From assembly GCA_948144175.1 (NCBI GenBank), contig CANXME010001986.1, positions 372,001 through 436,000 of the forward strand: DNA of 64,000 bases, read 5' to 3'. A model generated the notes under the pieces. That model was not told the origin of the DNA. It saw only the letters and a program-made list of their open reading frames with translations, and made no database searches. The translations under genes were made by a program, and so were the position numbers. The first letter of the stretch is position 1, and every line of letters starts with the position of its first letter. Source of the DNA: Closterium sp. NIES-65 (taxonomy: Eukaryota; Streptophyta; Zygnematophyceae; Desmidiales; Closteriaceae). Positions 22,032 through 35,456 of this stretch are shown piece by piece.

Positions 22032-25000
22032 TCAAGAAGTGAGCAAGTGAGGCAAGACAGGCACAAGACCCAGCTGCGTGCAGCAACGCTGATGATCACA
22101 AGGCGCAAGTGCCTTGGTGAAGACATCAGCAGTGTTGGCCTCAGAGGCCACGTAAGCAAGTCGCAACTGTCCACGCTGCTGTAGCTCACGAGCAAGAAAG
22201 TAGCGGAGAGCAATGTGCTTTGTCCTGTGCTCCAGTCGCTGCTCTCGACACAAGGCCAGCATGGCCTTGTTGTCTACGTACAGGACTGGGGGAGAACGAG
22301 GCGGCTCTCCAAGGTCGGTCAGCAGGTAGGTGAGCCAGCGAAGCTCCTAAGCAGCCATAGCCCCGGCGTAGATCTCAGCCTCACAACTGGAGCCGAGAAC
22401 AGAAGACGAGCGGGTAGCTCGCCACGAAACAGAGCCGGAACCAAGGCTGAAGGTGTAACCCTGTGATGACCGCTGCGTAGCCTGGTCGTCAGCCCAAGAA
22501 GCGTCCGCGTGCCCAGTGAGGACCACTGGACTGCGCCCTCCAAGCACTAGCCCCATGCCCGATGTACTGCACAAGTAGCGCAACACCCTCTTCGCTGCAG
22601 CCATGTGCTCTGGTCGGTGTCTCCCAGGAGCAACATAGCGTGCGAGAATGCTGAGAGGGTATGCAAGGTCAGGTTGTGTGCAGGTCATCAGGTACATGAG
22701 GCAGCCAACAAGCTCTGCATACGGACCACTCGACTCTACGGACTCATCCGAAGGCAGAGCTAAGAGTGAGTGGCGAGTAGGCAGAGGAGTGGCCTGAGAC
22801 GAGGAGTACGTGAAGCCGAAGCGCTGAAGGACCTGCTGCACCATGTGTGACTGAGTCAGGGTAATGGTGCGGCGTGCTCTGTCCCGGGTGATCTGCAAGC
22901 CAAGGTAGCTGCGCAGTTCACCCAGGTCAGTGCACGTGTGTCTCTTCTGCAGCTCGGACTTCACGTAGGCGAGTCCAGCAGTGTCAGCTGTGGCAAAGAC
23001 CAAGTCGTCGACGTACACGAGGATGTAGAACGGCGGCAGAGAGGTGTCGGTGCGCAGAAACAGCGACGGGTCGGCAGTAGAAGGAGCAAACCCAAGTGCC
23101 GCCAGCGTAGTCCTTAGTGTGTCGTGCCACTCACGTGGCGCCTGGCGGAGACCGTAGACTGGACGTCGGAGACTCCACTGGGTACCAGGAGGGAAAGACC
23201 TAGTGAAGCCAGGTGGGCGACGCAGCCAGATCTCCTCGTGCAGGCTGCCCTGCAAGAAAGCAGTGCTGAAGTCGAGGGAGTGCAGCTCGTAGTCACGGTG
23301 AGAAGCAACGTGCAGCAGTACCCGAAGAAGGGTCATCTTCGGGGTGGGGGAGAAGGTCTGAAAGTAGTCAACTCCCTGCCGCTGACTGAAGCCACGAGCC
23401 ACGTAACGCGCCTTGAAGGCAGGCGGAGAACCCGGCGGCCGCTTCACCCTGAAAATCCACATGCCACTGACTATGTTCGCCCCAGGAGGGGGAAGAGCGT
23501 CAACGTAGGTGCCTGTGGACTTCCAGGAAGCCATCTCTGCATCCATAGCTGCCTGCCACTGAGAGGAGTAGGGACCCTCTATCGCCTCCGCGTAAGAGCG
23601 CGGAGTCGGGATGTCTAGTGCATCCGGGTCTCCCTCAGGGGCGAGCAGTACAGACGCGAGATGAGGTGAAGCGGCGGCCAGACACTGGAACTCCTCCTGC
23701 CTGTCCTCAAGGACGTCCGTGCCAAGGGCACACTCACCCCCGACGGACGGAGGACAAGCAGACTCAGACTCAGCGACAAGACTAGCAGCGTAGTCTAGAC
23801 GACAGCGCGCAGCAAAGTCGACGAGCTCAGTGACAAGGGCAGACGCAGCAGACGACTCGAAAGAAGGGTCAGTGACAGCAGTAGCAAGGAGACGCGTGAC
23901 AGTGGGACTGGCAGCACAAAGAGAGTCCGACTCCGGGTCGACAAGAGCAGGAAGAGAGGAAGAAGGAGGAGAAGGCAAAGGGGCACGCAGAGGAGCAGTG
24001 GACGGACGCAGAGACATCCGGTGCGTGCCAGGGACAGGAGGAGGACGCTGACGCGAACCGCGACCACTAGTGCGTGCAGGACGGACAAGCGACGCAGGAC
24101 GAGACGCAGGCTCACGACGCTCAGTAAGACCTCCAGTCGGACCACCGTAGGGAGAAGGAGCAGGCAAAGGAGAGGCAGGCTGTAGCTGTGACTGGGACTG
24201 GACAGGCTGTGGACCCTCTAAGGGAGGAGGAGGAGGACCAGGAGAAGGTGTAAGACCAAGATCCTGCTGCAGGAGCGGAACGAAGTACGGCCGGGGCCGC
24301 GTGGCGACGCCAGAAACAGCAAGGACAACAGAAGTACCCCTAGAAGGAGCACCCGCTCCAGCAGCACCTCCAGCAGCACCTCCAGTAGCTCCAGAACCCC
24401 CAGCAGCACCAGGAGCACTGTAAGTAGGACCGCCAGCAGTAGTCTCAGCGCCAACACCCTCAGCAGCTCTAGCTCCAGGAGAACCCTCAGGCCCAGCAGC
24501 TCCAGCACCCACAGCCCGAGCACCTCCGGGACGCGGGACAGCAGCACCCTCTGCAGTCGAAGAACCTCCAGCACCAGCAGCACTCCTCCAGCGCCGGGCA
24601 AACCACTAACACAGCTCCTGTGGGGAGAGTGGCTCTCGGCGAGACGAAGCACCTCCAGGTGGAGAACCTCCAGACGAAGAACCTCCAGGCTCAGCACCCT
24701 CAGGCAAAGCACCTCCAGGCGGAGCACCCCCAGTCTCAGCACCCCCAGGCTCAGCACCCCCAGGCCCAGCACCCCCAGGCTCAGCACCCCCAGACTCAGT
24801 ACCCCCAGGCTCAGCACCCCCAGGCTCAGCACCCCCAGGCTCAGCACCTCTAGACTCCGCACCCCCAGGCTAAGCACCCCCAGGCGTAGCACCTCCAGTC
24901 CCAGCACCCCCAGGCTCAGCTCCCGCAGCAGCACCACAGTCACCAGTGACCTCGACAGGCTCGACCGCGTCTACCTGGGACACATCTGAAGGGGCAGGAC

Positions 25001-27992
25001 CCTGAGGGGGGAGGGGGTCTACCGGGGGGGGACCTGGTACCAAGAAGAGCGGGGGCGGGGGGAGGGACGGAGTGCGGTAGGGGAAGAGGCGGTAGTAGGG
25101 TACCGACTCGTCGAACGTGACGTCCTGGGAGGAGATAACACGTCGAGAGGTGGGGTGGTAGAACTGCCACCCAGGGGCGTCGGGGGGGAATCCCAGGAAG
25201 ACGCAGGGAGCAGCGCGAGGGGACAGCTTGTCCGCAGACAAGTCGCGGACAAACGTCCGAGATCCCCAGACCCGGAACGCCGACGCATCGCCAACCTTCC
25301 CCGTCCACAGCAGGGCTGGGGAGGTCTCCAGCCTGGAGACCCTGGGGTGGAGGTTGATCTGATGCGCCGCGTACCTGACCGCGAACGGCCACAGAATATG
25401 GGGGGCAGCTGCATGCATCATAGACGTACGAGCGACGTCCATGACCATGCCAATGCGGCGCTCTGCAATCCCATTTTGCTGCGGCGAGTCCGGAAGCGTG
25501 AAGGTCTTGCGGATGCCTCGCGCACGACAGAAGGCACGGAGAAGGCCAGAGGAGAATTCTCCGCCTCTGTCCAAGTGCAGACGCAACACAGGAAAGTCCG
25601 AGCCAAAGCTCTGCCTGAGCTGGAGACGAGCTGCGCGGATCCAGTCGATCAGCACCTCAGTGACATCACCCTTGCTGCGCAAGGGGAAGACTGTGGTGTA
25701 ACGCGAGTAGTCGTCAACCACCAACAGGAAGTAGCGCTCGTGACCGAGTCCACGGACGCGGGCAGGGCCCCACACGTCCATGTGAAGCGTCTGCAACGGA
25801 GCCTCTGTCGGAGGAAACTGGGAGGAGTGAGGGGCAGCGCGCTGGCGCCCCTCGACACAGGGGACACAGGCAGGGCCAGGGCCCTGAGGAAGGGGAGGGA
25901 GGGACCGGGGGAGACCAGACACAAGAAGACGGGAGGCCATGCCTCTGAGCCGAAGCAGAGAGGGGTGGCCAAGGCGGTGGTGCCAGAGGAGAGTCTCGTG
26001 AGACAGACGGCGACACGAACAGGGGGCAGACTCAGGACCAGACCTGGACGCTGCAGCAAACACCTGACCAGACGAAGGGACTCTACCAGACTCAGCACCG
26101 GGAGGAGAAGCAGTGGTCAGTGTGTACAGGCTCGATCCTGGCTGACGTGTAAACGTAGCCAAGTGGCGACCTGTGCTAGCCTCTGTGCAGTGTGTCACCC
26201 GCTGACGAGCAGGAGTGAACTGGTGGACACCCACATCCTGTAGGTCAGCACCACTCACCAGGTTCGTAGAGAACGAGGGGAGGTAGAGACCAGTCAGGGC
26301 GCCAGAGGGAGCTGCCGGACACGGGAGGACTGTGGAGAAACGAGACAGGACAGGACCCCCAGAGGGGTCAGCCAGGGACACCGCAACCGGCCGACTAAGC
26401 AGTGTGAGAGTGTTGCGGTCCCGAAAGAATGAGCGAGACGCCCCAGAGTCAAGGGTGAAGGTGTGAGAGGCCGAAGCCGACACAGTACCTGAGAGTGCAG
26501 ACTCACTAGTACCTGAGAGCACAGACGCACTGGCACCTAGAGCAGCAGCCTCACTGGCACCTGACGCAGCAGTACCAATGCCCGGGTCGGGCGGGAAACA
26601 CCGGTAACAGTCACCCTCATCACTAACAGTCACAGCATACATGGCAGCAAGGATAGCATCAAAGTCAAGATCAAAGATAGCTACACCAGCCCTAGACAGC
26701 TCTCCCCAGCGGGGGATCTCAAAGGCCTCCGGAAACTGCTGGCGCCAAGCGTCGCTCAAGCGGGCAAAGCAGCGGCGGGCGGTGTGGGTGCCCCCACACT
26801 GCTCACCCACGCGGTCGCCGGTGCGAAGGACGTAGGTGCAGGGACCGAACGCCCCACCACGCTGACGCTGCGAGTACCACTCACGGAGCTGCTGAGGGGT
26901 GGGGACGTCGCGAGAGCGCTGCTGCTGCTGCTGGCGCTGACTACCCCCAGTGCTGCTCCGCTGGGACGAGCCACTGCGACCACCTCCACCACCGCCACCA
27001 CCGCCACCGCCGCCACCGCCGCCACCCCCACCCTCGCCCCCGCCGCTCCCACCGCCACCTCCGCCACCACCTCCGCCGCCGCCTCCGCCTCCACTGCCGC
27101 CACCAGTACCTCCACTCCCGCCACCACCTCCACCGCCACCCCCACTCCCTCCGCTGCCCCCACCTCCTCCGCCACCGCCCCCGCTAGCTCCACCCGCTCC
27201 CTTGCCCCCCTTGCCCCTCTTAGAGCGGCGCCTACCGCTGGGGGCAAACGCCGCACCGACCGACTCCAAACCAACGAGGTCGGCCGCAGCAGCAGAGGCG
27301 ACAGAGGGTAACAGGGGGGAGGGAGAACACCCCTCAAAGATGGGGGTGCGAGGGTCACCACGAGAGGCCCCTACAGCGACTATACTCTTCTCAGCCGCTA
27401 GCAGGGACTTCTCAAGGAGGTCGACAGTGAGTGTGGTGGGATAGACAGAGAGAAACTGGTCCCTAACGGCACGAAGGGACTCAGGGAGACGGGTGACTAG
27501 AAAGTAGAGAGTGATGTACATGGGAGGAGGGTTTGCGGCGCGGAAGTCAGCAGGAAGCGCAGCGCGGTAGCGAGTGTCACTAGCGCGGAGGTGGGTAAAG
27601 AGGTCAGCGACTGTGGGAAAGGCAGCGAGGTCAGGGAAGAGGTACGGTAGCATGAGGCGGCTCAGCGTAGCGGAGGAAGGGGAGGAGTAGCGCGCAACTA
27701 CATCGTCGTACAAGGCCTGAGCGGTCTTGCACTGGCTAAAGTGCGCACGCTCGGAGGAAGGGAGGTGGCGACGCATAGCAAGACGTGCAGCAGCATCGCG
27801 TGTGGCCCACTTGGAGCGAACAGTGGGGTCAGCATCAGCAGGAGGGGCAGGGACAGCGCCAGAGACAAAGTCAAAGAGAGAAACCTCATCTATCGCATCG
27901 CACAGTAAGTACAGCTGCAGGTCCTCGACCCAGAGTGCAAAGTCAATGGCGCGACCCTCAGCATCAAAAGCCAGGACACTGGGGGTGGCCAT
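22032..27992 (-). pseudogene. gag-pol region of copia C (fossil)
   Basis: Gag starts at the ATG at 27992 (MATPSV). The poly-Gly tract is at about 26975-27195. Gag keeps the Cys/His cluster C-x13-C-x3-H-x4-C. Protease DSGAS is near 26440, the integrase core at about 25850-25400, the AEPGG-type linker at about 24640-24920, reverse transcriptase at about 23470-22970 with YVDD at 23004-23015, and RNase H runs to 22032. About two breaks. Confidence 0.94.
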
Positions 27993-29062
27993 TATAGCAG
28001 CTGACAGTCTCATCGAGCAGGAAGAGTTGGGTAGCTCAGTAGTGCCGGTCCAGGAGCAGCACAGCGGCTGTGCCGGTCCAGGAGCAGCAGCAGCCCCACA
28101 GGAGCAGGAGCTCGGCACCGCAGGTTGCTCGGGCGGCTCGGGCGGCTCGGGCGACTCGGGCGGCTCGGGCGGTTCGGGCGGCTCGGGCGGCTCGGGCGGC
28201 TCGGGCGGCTCGGGCGGCTCGGGCGGCTCGGGCGGCGCAGGCGTCTCGCGGGCGGCGCACGGGTGACTGCACGAGTGGCCGGGGCGGGTCACGGACGGCG
28301 CGCGGGCGGCTCACGGGCGGCTGGGGCGGCTCACGGGCGGCTGCACGGGCGGCTGGGGCGGCTTGCAGGCTGCTTGCGGGCGGCGCGCGGGCGGCTCACG
28401 GGCGGCTGGGTCGGCTCACGGGTGGCTGCACGGGCGGCTGGGGCGGCTTGCGGGCTGCTCGCGGGCGGCTCGCGGGCTGTGCACGGGCGGCGCGGGCGGC
28501 GCACGGGCGGGTGGGTGGCTCGCGGACGGGCGGCGCACGGGCGGGCGGCTCACGGACGGGCGGCGCACGGGCGGCGCCAGCGGCTCACGGGTGGGCTGGT
28601 GGCGCACGGGCGGGCGGCTCACGGGCGGCGCCGGCTCACGGTCAGGCGGCGCGCGGGTGGGCGGCTCACGGGCGGCGGCTCACGGGCGGCGGCGCACGGG
28701 CGGCGTCTGACGGGCGGCTGCTTACGGGCGGCGGCTGACGGGCGGCGCTCACGGGCGGCGGCTCACTGGCAGGCCGCTGGCGGCTCACGGGTAGGCCGCG
28801 GGCGGCTCACGGGCGCTAGGGCAGGCCGTGGGCGGCGGCTCACGGGCAGGCCGCGGGCGGCTCACGGGCGCTAGGGCAGGCGCCGGACGCTAGGGCGCTA
28901 GGGTTGGCGCTAGGGCGGGCGCTAGGGCGGGCGCTAGGGCGGGCGCTAGGGCGCTAGGGCGGGCGCAAGGGTGGGCGCTAGGGCGCTAGGGCAGAAAAAA
29001 AAAAGTTTTCCGAAGTGGTGGGCCCTAAGCAAAGTTCCCACAGGGGAACCTGCTCGATACCA
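27993..29062 (-). repeat. Leader of copia C with GC-rich repeats, stem-loop and primer-binding site
   Basis: gggcggctc repeats run at about 28120-28240, then acgggcggc and gcgctaggg repeats to about 28990. The complement of GGGCCCACC lies near 29018. GTTCCC (29034-29039) pairs with GGGAAC (29044-29049). The primer-binding site tggtatcgagc on the minus strand adjoins the LTR. Confidence 0.8.
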
Positions 29063-29197
29063 TGAGAAGAAGTGAACGAGAGAAGATGGTGAACTATGAA
29101 CGAAGTGAGTACAAATAGGAAACCCTAGTTGGGTTGTACCCCTTATGGGATACCCCACTATAGCCTACACAAATAAGTAAGCTATAATATTCTGACA
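29063..29197 (-). repeat. 5' LTR of copia C (135 bp)
   Basis: TG...CA ends, followed by target duplication gagcg at 29198-29202. Confidence 0.94.
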
Positions 29198-29202
29198 GAG
29201 CG

Positions 29203-29612
29203 AAGGTATGAGCGAAGAATATATAGCGAAACTACAGTGGTAACGGTAATGGACAGTGGTTGTCGCGTGACAGCCTGGGACTGAGGTTTGGGAAAGTGTC
29301 GAAGCGGAGGCCCGGAGCGCGGGTTACCAGCCGAGCCGTGAAGTTGGGGTGCGATGTGCGAAAATGGCGGGCTGATTGTCGATGCGAGGGTCGCGAGTGG
29401 TAACGGTGCTGACTGTGGTGTGTCAGAATGTTAACTTATGCTCTAGCCTGTAGTGGGGTGCTTTATAGCGAGTATAACCCCTCTAGGGTTTGCTATTTGT
29501 ATCCCCATTCTTGCTAGTGCAATCCTCTTCTTCCTTCTACTTTTGTCATGGTGCTATAGTGATGTACGCGTTGAGCAGGGATGCGAAGTAAGGAAAAGTG
29601 ATTTTCCTTACA
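29203..29612 (-). repeat. 3' LTR of chromovirus D, inner part, entered by a solo LTR
   Basis: 29203-29420 and 29554-29612 match the 5' LTR at 36007-36349. The inner end carries the inverted repeat TAAGGAAAA...TTTTCCTTA at 29589-29611. The C-rich stretch 29613-29627 is the complement of the polypurine tract. Confidence 0.93.
29421..29548 (+). repeat. Solo copia LTR (128 bp) inside the LTR of D
   Basis: tgtcagaa...ttttgtca is flanked by tggtg at 29416-29420 and 29549-29553, and the uninterrupted site is visible in the other LTR of D near 36288. It is closest to the LTRs of element E. A full element was presumably lost by recombination between its LTRs. Confidence 0.95.
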
Positions 29613-29640
29613 TTACCCCCCCCTCCTAAGGAGGTCCTCC

Positions 29641-32600
29641 TTACGAAAGTGCGTGGACGTCCCTGAAGTTTCGGCTGCGCAGATATTCGGTGAGAACAGG
29701 GTGGTTTTCGATTCTGTCCAGGGGAACCCAATTGTCTTCGGTGGGTGTACGGTCTTTCCAGCGGATCAGGAACTCGATCTTTCGGGCTCCTCGAGGGTCA
29801 CGAACTCTGTGGCTCAGGATTTTGTCGGGGGCGATTAGCGGTCGTGCCATGCTGGCTGGGCGATTGCGTAGGAGTTGGCTTGAAGATGGGACGTAGGGGC
29901 GAAGCAGGCTGACGTGGAACGAGGGGCTGACGTACCAGTCAGCAGGGAGGAGGAGGTGGGCGGTGACGGGTGTTATCATGTGACTGATACGAAATGGCCC
30001 ACAGTATCGGGGGCGGAGTTTGGGTGTGATGGGCAGTCGGAGGTTCTGGGTGTCGAGTAAAACTAGGTGGTCGGGCTGGTAAGTGGCAGGTCTACGGTGG
30101 CGGTCGGCGTTGCGTTTAGCGATGATGTTCGATTTTTTGATTGCGTCTGCTGCCCTGGTCCGTGCCGCTTGCAGAATTTCAGCGAACTGTTGCGCGCGTG
30201 GAACCGGGTTGTCGGGATTCGGGGTCATGGGTATTGTTGGGTCTTGTCCGTAATTCAGGTAAAACGGTGACTGTTGGGTCGTGGCTGATGGGGCGTTGTT
30301 GTATGCGAATTCGATGAGTGGCAGTTGTTGCTCCCACGTGTTTGGATCGTCGCACGTGGCCCTGATGAGTTGCTCCATGGTTTGATTTGTCCGTTCTGTC
30401 TGTCCGTCCGTTTCGGGGTGATACGATGAACTAAACTGTAGTCGCGTGCCGAACTGCTGCCACAGGTTCCGCCAGAAGTTGCTGGTAAACTTCGTGTCTC
30501 TGTCGCTGATGATTGATGCTGGTATCCCGTGCAGTCGAACGACGGTAGAGATGAAGAGGCGGCCTGTTTCTTCGGCTGTGATTGATTTCTTGTAGGCTGC
30601 GAAGTGTGCCATTTTCGTCAGTCGATCAACGACGACCAGGATCGCGTCATTCCCACTCGCTCCGGCCGGTAACCCCGTGATGAAGTCCATCGTCACCTGC
30701 TGCCAAGCACGCTCTGGGGGTGGGATTGGTTGCAACTGTCCCGCCGGCCGCTTCCGGGTTGACTTCATGATCTGGCAAGTGGGACACGATGCCACGTGTC
30801 GCTGTACGCCGGTCAACATTTCGGGCCAATAATAATACCGCTGCAGCTGCTGCCGTGTTTTCTCTACTCCGAAATGTCCCGAGGTAACTCCGTCATGTGC
30901 CTCCTGTAAAAGTAATTCCCGTAGTAGTGTGTACCCTGGTACCCAGATGCGTTCGGTCCCAGCTTTTACATAATAGACTCCCTTGGCTGCTGCGAATTGC
31001 TGCGAGTTTCCTCCTGTGAAGAAAGGGTCCGTTTGGTATCCGTGGGTAAATAGTCCTGTCAGTAGCGGGCTGGTCTGGGCGAGTAGTATCGCATGGATCT
31101 GGGCAGTGGGGCGGGTTAGTGCGTCGGCGATATTCGAGGCTCCTTTTTTTTTAGGTGACTGTGTAGTGGAAATTCGACTCGAGGAAATCGAGCCACCGAA
31201 TCTGTCGTGGGTTGAGGTGGGGCTGTGCGCGGAGGTATTGTAGGGATCGGTGGTCTTTCCGTACTGTCACGTCTGCGCCGGTCAAGTAGCAGCGCCACAC
31301 TTTGAACGCATGCACGATCGCGAGCATTTCGCGGTCGTGTATTGGGTAATTTCGTTCGGGCGGATGCAGTTTTCGTGATTCGTATGCGATGGGCTGTAGG
31401 CCGTTGCCGAAGTCCTGCAACAGTACGGCTCCAATGGCGATGTCGCTTGCGTCTGTAACAACTTCGAAGGGGCGATGTGGGTCAGCGATGCGCAGGATGG
31501 GTGGAGAACAGAGAACATTTTTCAGGGCAGAGAAGGCAGCATGCTCTTTCTCCCCCCACGTAAAAACGACCCCCTTGCGTAATAAGTCTGTCAGCGGGGC
31601 AGTTAATTGTGCCATGTCGGGGACGAACCGACGAACGTAATTAACGAACCCTAAAAAACTCTGCACTTCCGTGATGTTCGTCGGGGGACGCCACGCTTTG
31701 ACCGTATCCAGCTTCTTGGGGTCGATTTCAACTCCAGCCTCCGAAATAACGTGCCCTAAAAATTCTAGCCTGTCCCGAAAAAACTCGCACTTAGACCATT
31801 TGGTGAGTAGCCGATGTTCCTCTAAAATTTTAAACACTGCTTCGAGATCTACTAAGTGTTGTTGCTTGTCGCGACTGTAAACGAGAATGTCGTCGAGGTA
31901 GACTATCACGCATTTATCTAAGAGTGGCCTAAACGCCTCGTTCATGGTCATCTGAAATGTTGCGGGCGCGTTGGTCAGCCCAAAAGGCATTACTGTGTAC
32001 TCGAACGACCCGTACCTAGTCCTAAATGCTGTGTTGGCGCAGTTCGACGGTTCGACCCTAATCTGATGGTAACCCCCCCGTAAGTCTATTTTCGAAAATA
32101 CCCGTGCTGTTCGCAGTTGGTCGATCAGTTCGTCGGCGCGGGGAATGGGGTACCGCGATTTGACTGTTACCCTGTTAAGCGCTCGGTAATCGATGCACAT
32201 GCGAAACCCTCCGTCTTTTTTTGGTGTGAACAGGATCGGTGCGGCGAACGGTGACGAGCTCGGTCGGATAAACTGCTTCTCTAACAAATAATCTAACTGC
32301 TTCCTCAGTTCGTCTAGCTCGGGCTGTGTCAGCCTGAAATGGCACTGTACAGTTGGCGGTGCCCCCGGTTCTAACTCGATCCTATGGTCATGCGCCCGCT
32401 GAGGTGGCAGCCCTTGCGGTAAGTCGTCTGGAAAAATCTCCAGGTACCGTTTCAACAGTTCCTGAAGTTCGGGCGGTACTGCTGCCAACAGTTTCTGAAA
32501 ATCGCTCGGCTGCTCCTCTTCTTCCACTAATGCTATATCCACTGCGTACACGTCAGCTCCAGCGGCGACAACCCGTTTCATCGTGATGGCGTTGACGTGG

Positions 32601-34067
32601 ACCGTTGAAGACTCGGGTGATCGCCAGCGAGGTAGTTCGACCCAGTTACCACTACTTCGCACGGTGCAGCTACCCGTCGTCCAGTCAATTCGCGGGTTAT
32701 ACCGTCGCAGCCAATCATGCCCCAATAAAATATCGTGCCCATCCAGTGTCGTTGCGAGCATTTCCTGTGTAAACCCGAAGTTCCCTCCGCATCGGACTTT
32801 TACTCGCTCCACCTTTTCCCGTATGGCCAGTGGCGTGCCGTCGACTAAGCGTGCGTCTATCTCAGGTAGGCAACGGTTAACTGTTAACTGTAGTTTTCGT
32901 GCGGTTGCGGTATTAACTCAACTGTGACTCGCTCCTCCATCAATAAAAATCTTCACTAATGCTCCCTGTATTTTCCGTGGATCAGTACTGGGCAATCCGT
33001 CGCTGTACCCTCCTTATTCATCCGAGCCCGATCGATGGCGTGAATCGGTACTGTGACTCGGTGAGGGTCGGTGCGGTTGGGCGAGCAGGCAGTCTCGTCA
33101 GTAGTTGGCCCAACTTCTACTCACTGCTGGCGTTTCCCTGCCTCTGAGACTCCCTCCCCTGCTCAGCTCCCCGGCGCCTCAGCTCCTCTGGGCATTCGCT
33201 CTTGCAATGGCCCGGCCTGTTGCAAGCAAAGCAGCGCCCCTTAAACGGTGCGGCAGCTGCATTCGTTGCAACGGCGTGTACAGTGGCGTGCTCGGTCGGT
33301 CCCCGAGGGCGATGTCCGTAGTAGGACCCCGGTCTCGGTCGGCGTAGAATGTCAATTTTCTCGGCGAGCGCGAGAATCTCGTTGAAGTTGGAGAGTCCGC
33401 GCAGCATGATTTCGTGCGAGATATCCGGCTTCAGCCCTCCGACGTAACGGTCCACCCGCTCCGCTTCGTGCATGTAGCCGACCTGCTCGCAAAGTGCGAG
33501 AAAACCGCTCGTATATTCTTGAACCGACCTGAGCTGCCGCCAAGTGCGCAGTCTCTGACGCGCCGAAATGGAAGCCGCAATCGGCTCGAAGCGCGCCCGA
33601 AGCCCTGCGCACCACGCATCCCACGTGTTGTAGTGGGCGGTCTCGCAGAACGAACTCCAGGTGACAGCTGGACCCGTGGGCCCTTCCTCGTGCGACGGTG
33701 GCTCGTAGGCGCGTGGTGACGTCACGATGACTCGCCACCAGTCCATGACGGGGCCCCTTAGCAGCGAAACTGCATACCAAATCTTCGCGGCGTCCGACTC
33801 GACGTAGTTCGCGTCGAAGAAGACGTTCATCGTGAAGACCCACGATTGAACCGTCGGACCTCCACGTTGGCTTGGGTCGAAGCAGGGCGCGCGTTGTGGC
33901 TTGAGCGGCATTGGTGCCATAATGGCCTGTTCGCCACTTGTCGCCGCGAATTCCACGTGCCGACGGGTTTCACGGGGCTCCCGCGGGCTTGGTACGACCC
34001 CGCTTCCTCCCATGCCAGGCATCGGCTGAGCGACGCCATCAGTGGCTGCGCCTGAGCGTTGTCCCAT
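29641..34067 (-). pseudogene. gag (inner part) and pol of chromovirus D (fossil)
   Basis: Gag carries a CCHC knuckle (CFACNRPGHCKSEC) at about 33190-33240. Pol shows a protease remnant, reverse transcriptase at about 32260-31800 with YLDD at 31889-31900, RNase H at about 31480-31160, integrase with its HHCC end and DDE core at about 30820-30200, and a C-terminal chromodomain (FLIRWKDR, DNWVPLDRI) at about 29660-29815. Reverse transcriptase before integrase together with the chromodomain places it among gypsy chromoviruses. About four breaks. Confidence 0.93.
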
Positions 34068-34072
34068 GCTCT

Positions 34073-34201
34073 TGTCAGAATATTATCTTATGTTCTAGCC
34101 TGTAGTTGGGTGCTCTATAGCGAGTACAACCCTTATAGGGTTTGCTATTTGTATCCTCATTCTTGCTAGTTCAATGCTCTTTCTTTCTTCAAACTTTGTC
34201 A
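34073..34201 (+). repeat. 5' LTR of element E
   Basis: 129 bp, TG...CA, two differences from the 3' copy. Closely related to the solo LTR at 29421. Confidence 0.94.
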
Positions 34202-34240
34202 TGCTATCAGAGCAGGTCGATCCCCTTGGATCGATCCTGT
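34202..34240 (+). promoter_or_regulatory. Primer-binding site and stem-loop of element E
   Basis: tgctatcagagc is followed by TCGATCC (34217-34223), a four-base loop, and GGATCGA (34228-34234). The position matches the hairpins of the larger copia elements but the stem sequence is different. Confidence 0.7.
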
Positions 34241-35456
34241 GGGTGGGTTACCACCTCGCTTCCGCTGCTACTTTTCCTTCCCGCCGTGCGCCTCGAGGCG
34301 CGCGGCGGTTTTCTGCCCGCCGTGCGCCCCGAGGCGCGCGGCGGTTCTCTGCCTGCTGTGCGCCCCGAGGCGCGCGGCGGGCGTCTGCCCCGTCGTTCGT
34401 CGCGTCGCCTTCTGGAGGCGCCGCGACGGGCGACGGGGACCCGTCGCGGCCCCGCTGCCCGACCCGTCGCGGCCGCCCGCCGCCCTCCCTTCGCGGCCCA
34501 CCCGCCGCCCTACCTTCGCGGCCACCCGCCGCCCTACCTTCGCGGCCCACCCGCCGCCCTACCTGCGGCCACCCGTCGCCCTACCTTCGCGGCCCACCCG
34601 CCGCCCTACCTGCGGCCCGCGAGCCGCCCTACCTGCGGCCACTCGCCGCCCTACCTGCGGCCCACCAGCCGCCCTACCTGCGGCCCTACCGCCGCACTAC
34701 ATGCGGCCCGTCGCCCTACCCGTCGCGGCCCCGGCCCCGTCCCCGCCTTCCCCCCCCCCCTTTTCCCGTCGCCTGTCGAGGCGACCTGAGGGGGCCGCTT
34801 GCCTCGACAGGCGACGGGAGGGGCGAGCGGTGGGGTGTCGGGTATGGGGGTGGCCGGTGTGCCTTCCTCCCTTTGCTCCTCCTCCTCCTTCGTCTCCCAC
34901 TGCTGCAGCTGTCGCTGAGGGGGGTGGTTGTGTGGGAGACTGGGGTTTAGGGTTTAAGGGGGGTGCGTGGGAGTGGAGCTAGCGGTGTAGCAGCGGGTGC
35001 GTGTCGGGGGGGTGGGACTGTTTGGGGAAGCTGCATGGAGGTTGCCGTACTGTTGTCCGCAGCACCTGTAGTCCGGGGCGCTGTCCCGGTAGCCCAGTGA
35101 TCTAGACTTCTACGCCAGCCGCCCGTGGGTCCGTTGCTCGTCTGCCGCTACTTTAGCCGCGGGGCCTGTTACTCCTGTAGTCCGGGCGCTTAGTCCGGTA
35201 GCCGCTGTGCCAGTCTGCCTCCTGTTGCCCGTGTGTCTGCAGCTTCAGCCGTCGCCTCCTGTCTCCTCTCCCCTCACTCTCTCTCCTCCTCCTCACTTGC
35301 CCGTTGTGACTACCACTAGCTTTGCTCATAATTGTGAACTCTAAACTATTTCTTCTTGAACTTGTGCTCAGATTGTGTGGTGACATTGTGATCCACCCTG
35401 AGCTTCTACTGCTTTGCCTGCTCTACTGATTACACCCCACTTTGGCTATGGGGGTG

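Larger units (their letters stand above)
21685..29197 (-). mobile_element. Ty1/copia LTR retroelement C
   Basis: LTRs of 135 bp at 21685-21819 and 29063-29197 differ at about four positions. The target duplication gagcg is at 21680-21684 and 29198-29202. At 7513 bp it is the longest copia here. Leader, gag and pol are in copia order. It looks nearly whole, with about two breaks. It inserted into the 3' LTR of chromovirus D. Confidence 0.97.

Noticed and set aside
34142-34982. Frames of about 215-260 codons inside element E
   Set aside because: They are Pro/Ala/Arg runs from GC-rich leader repeats, without domain or consistent start.
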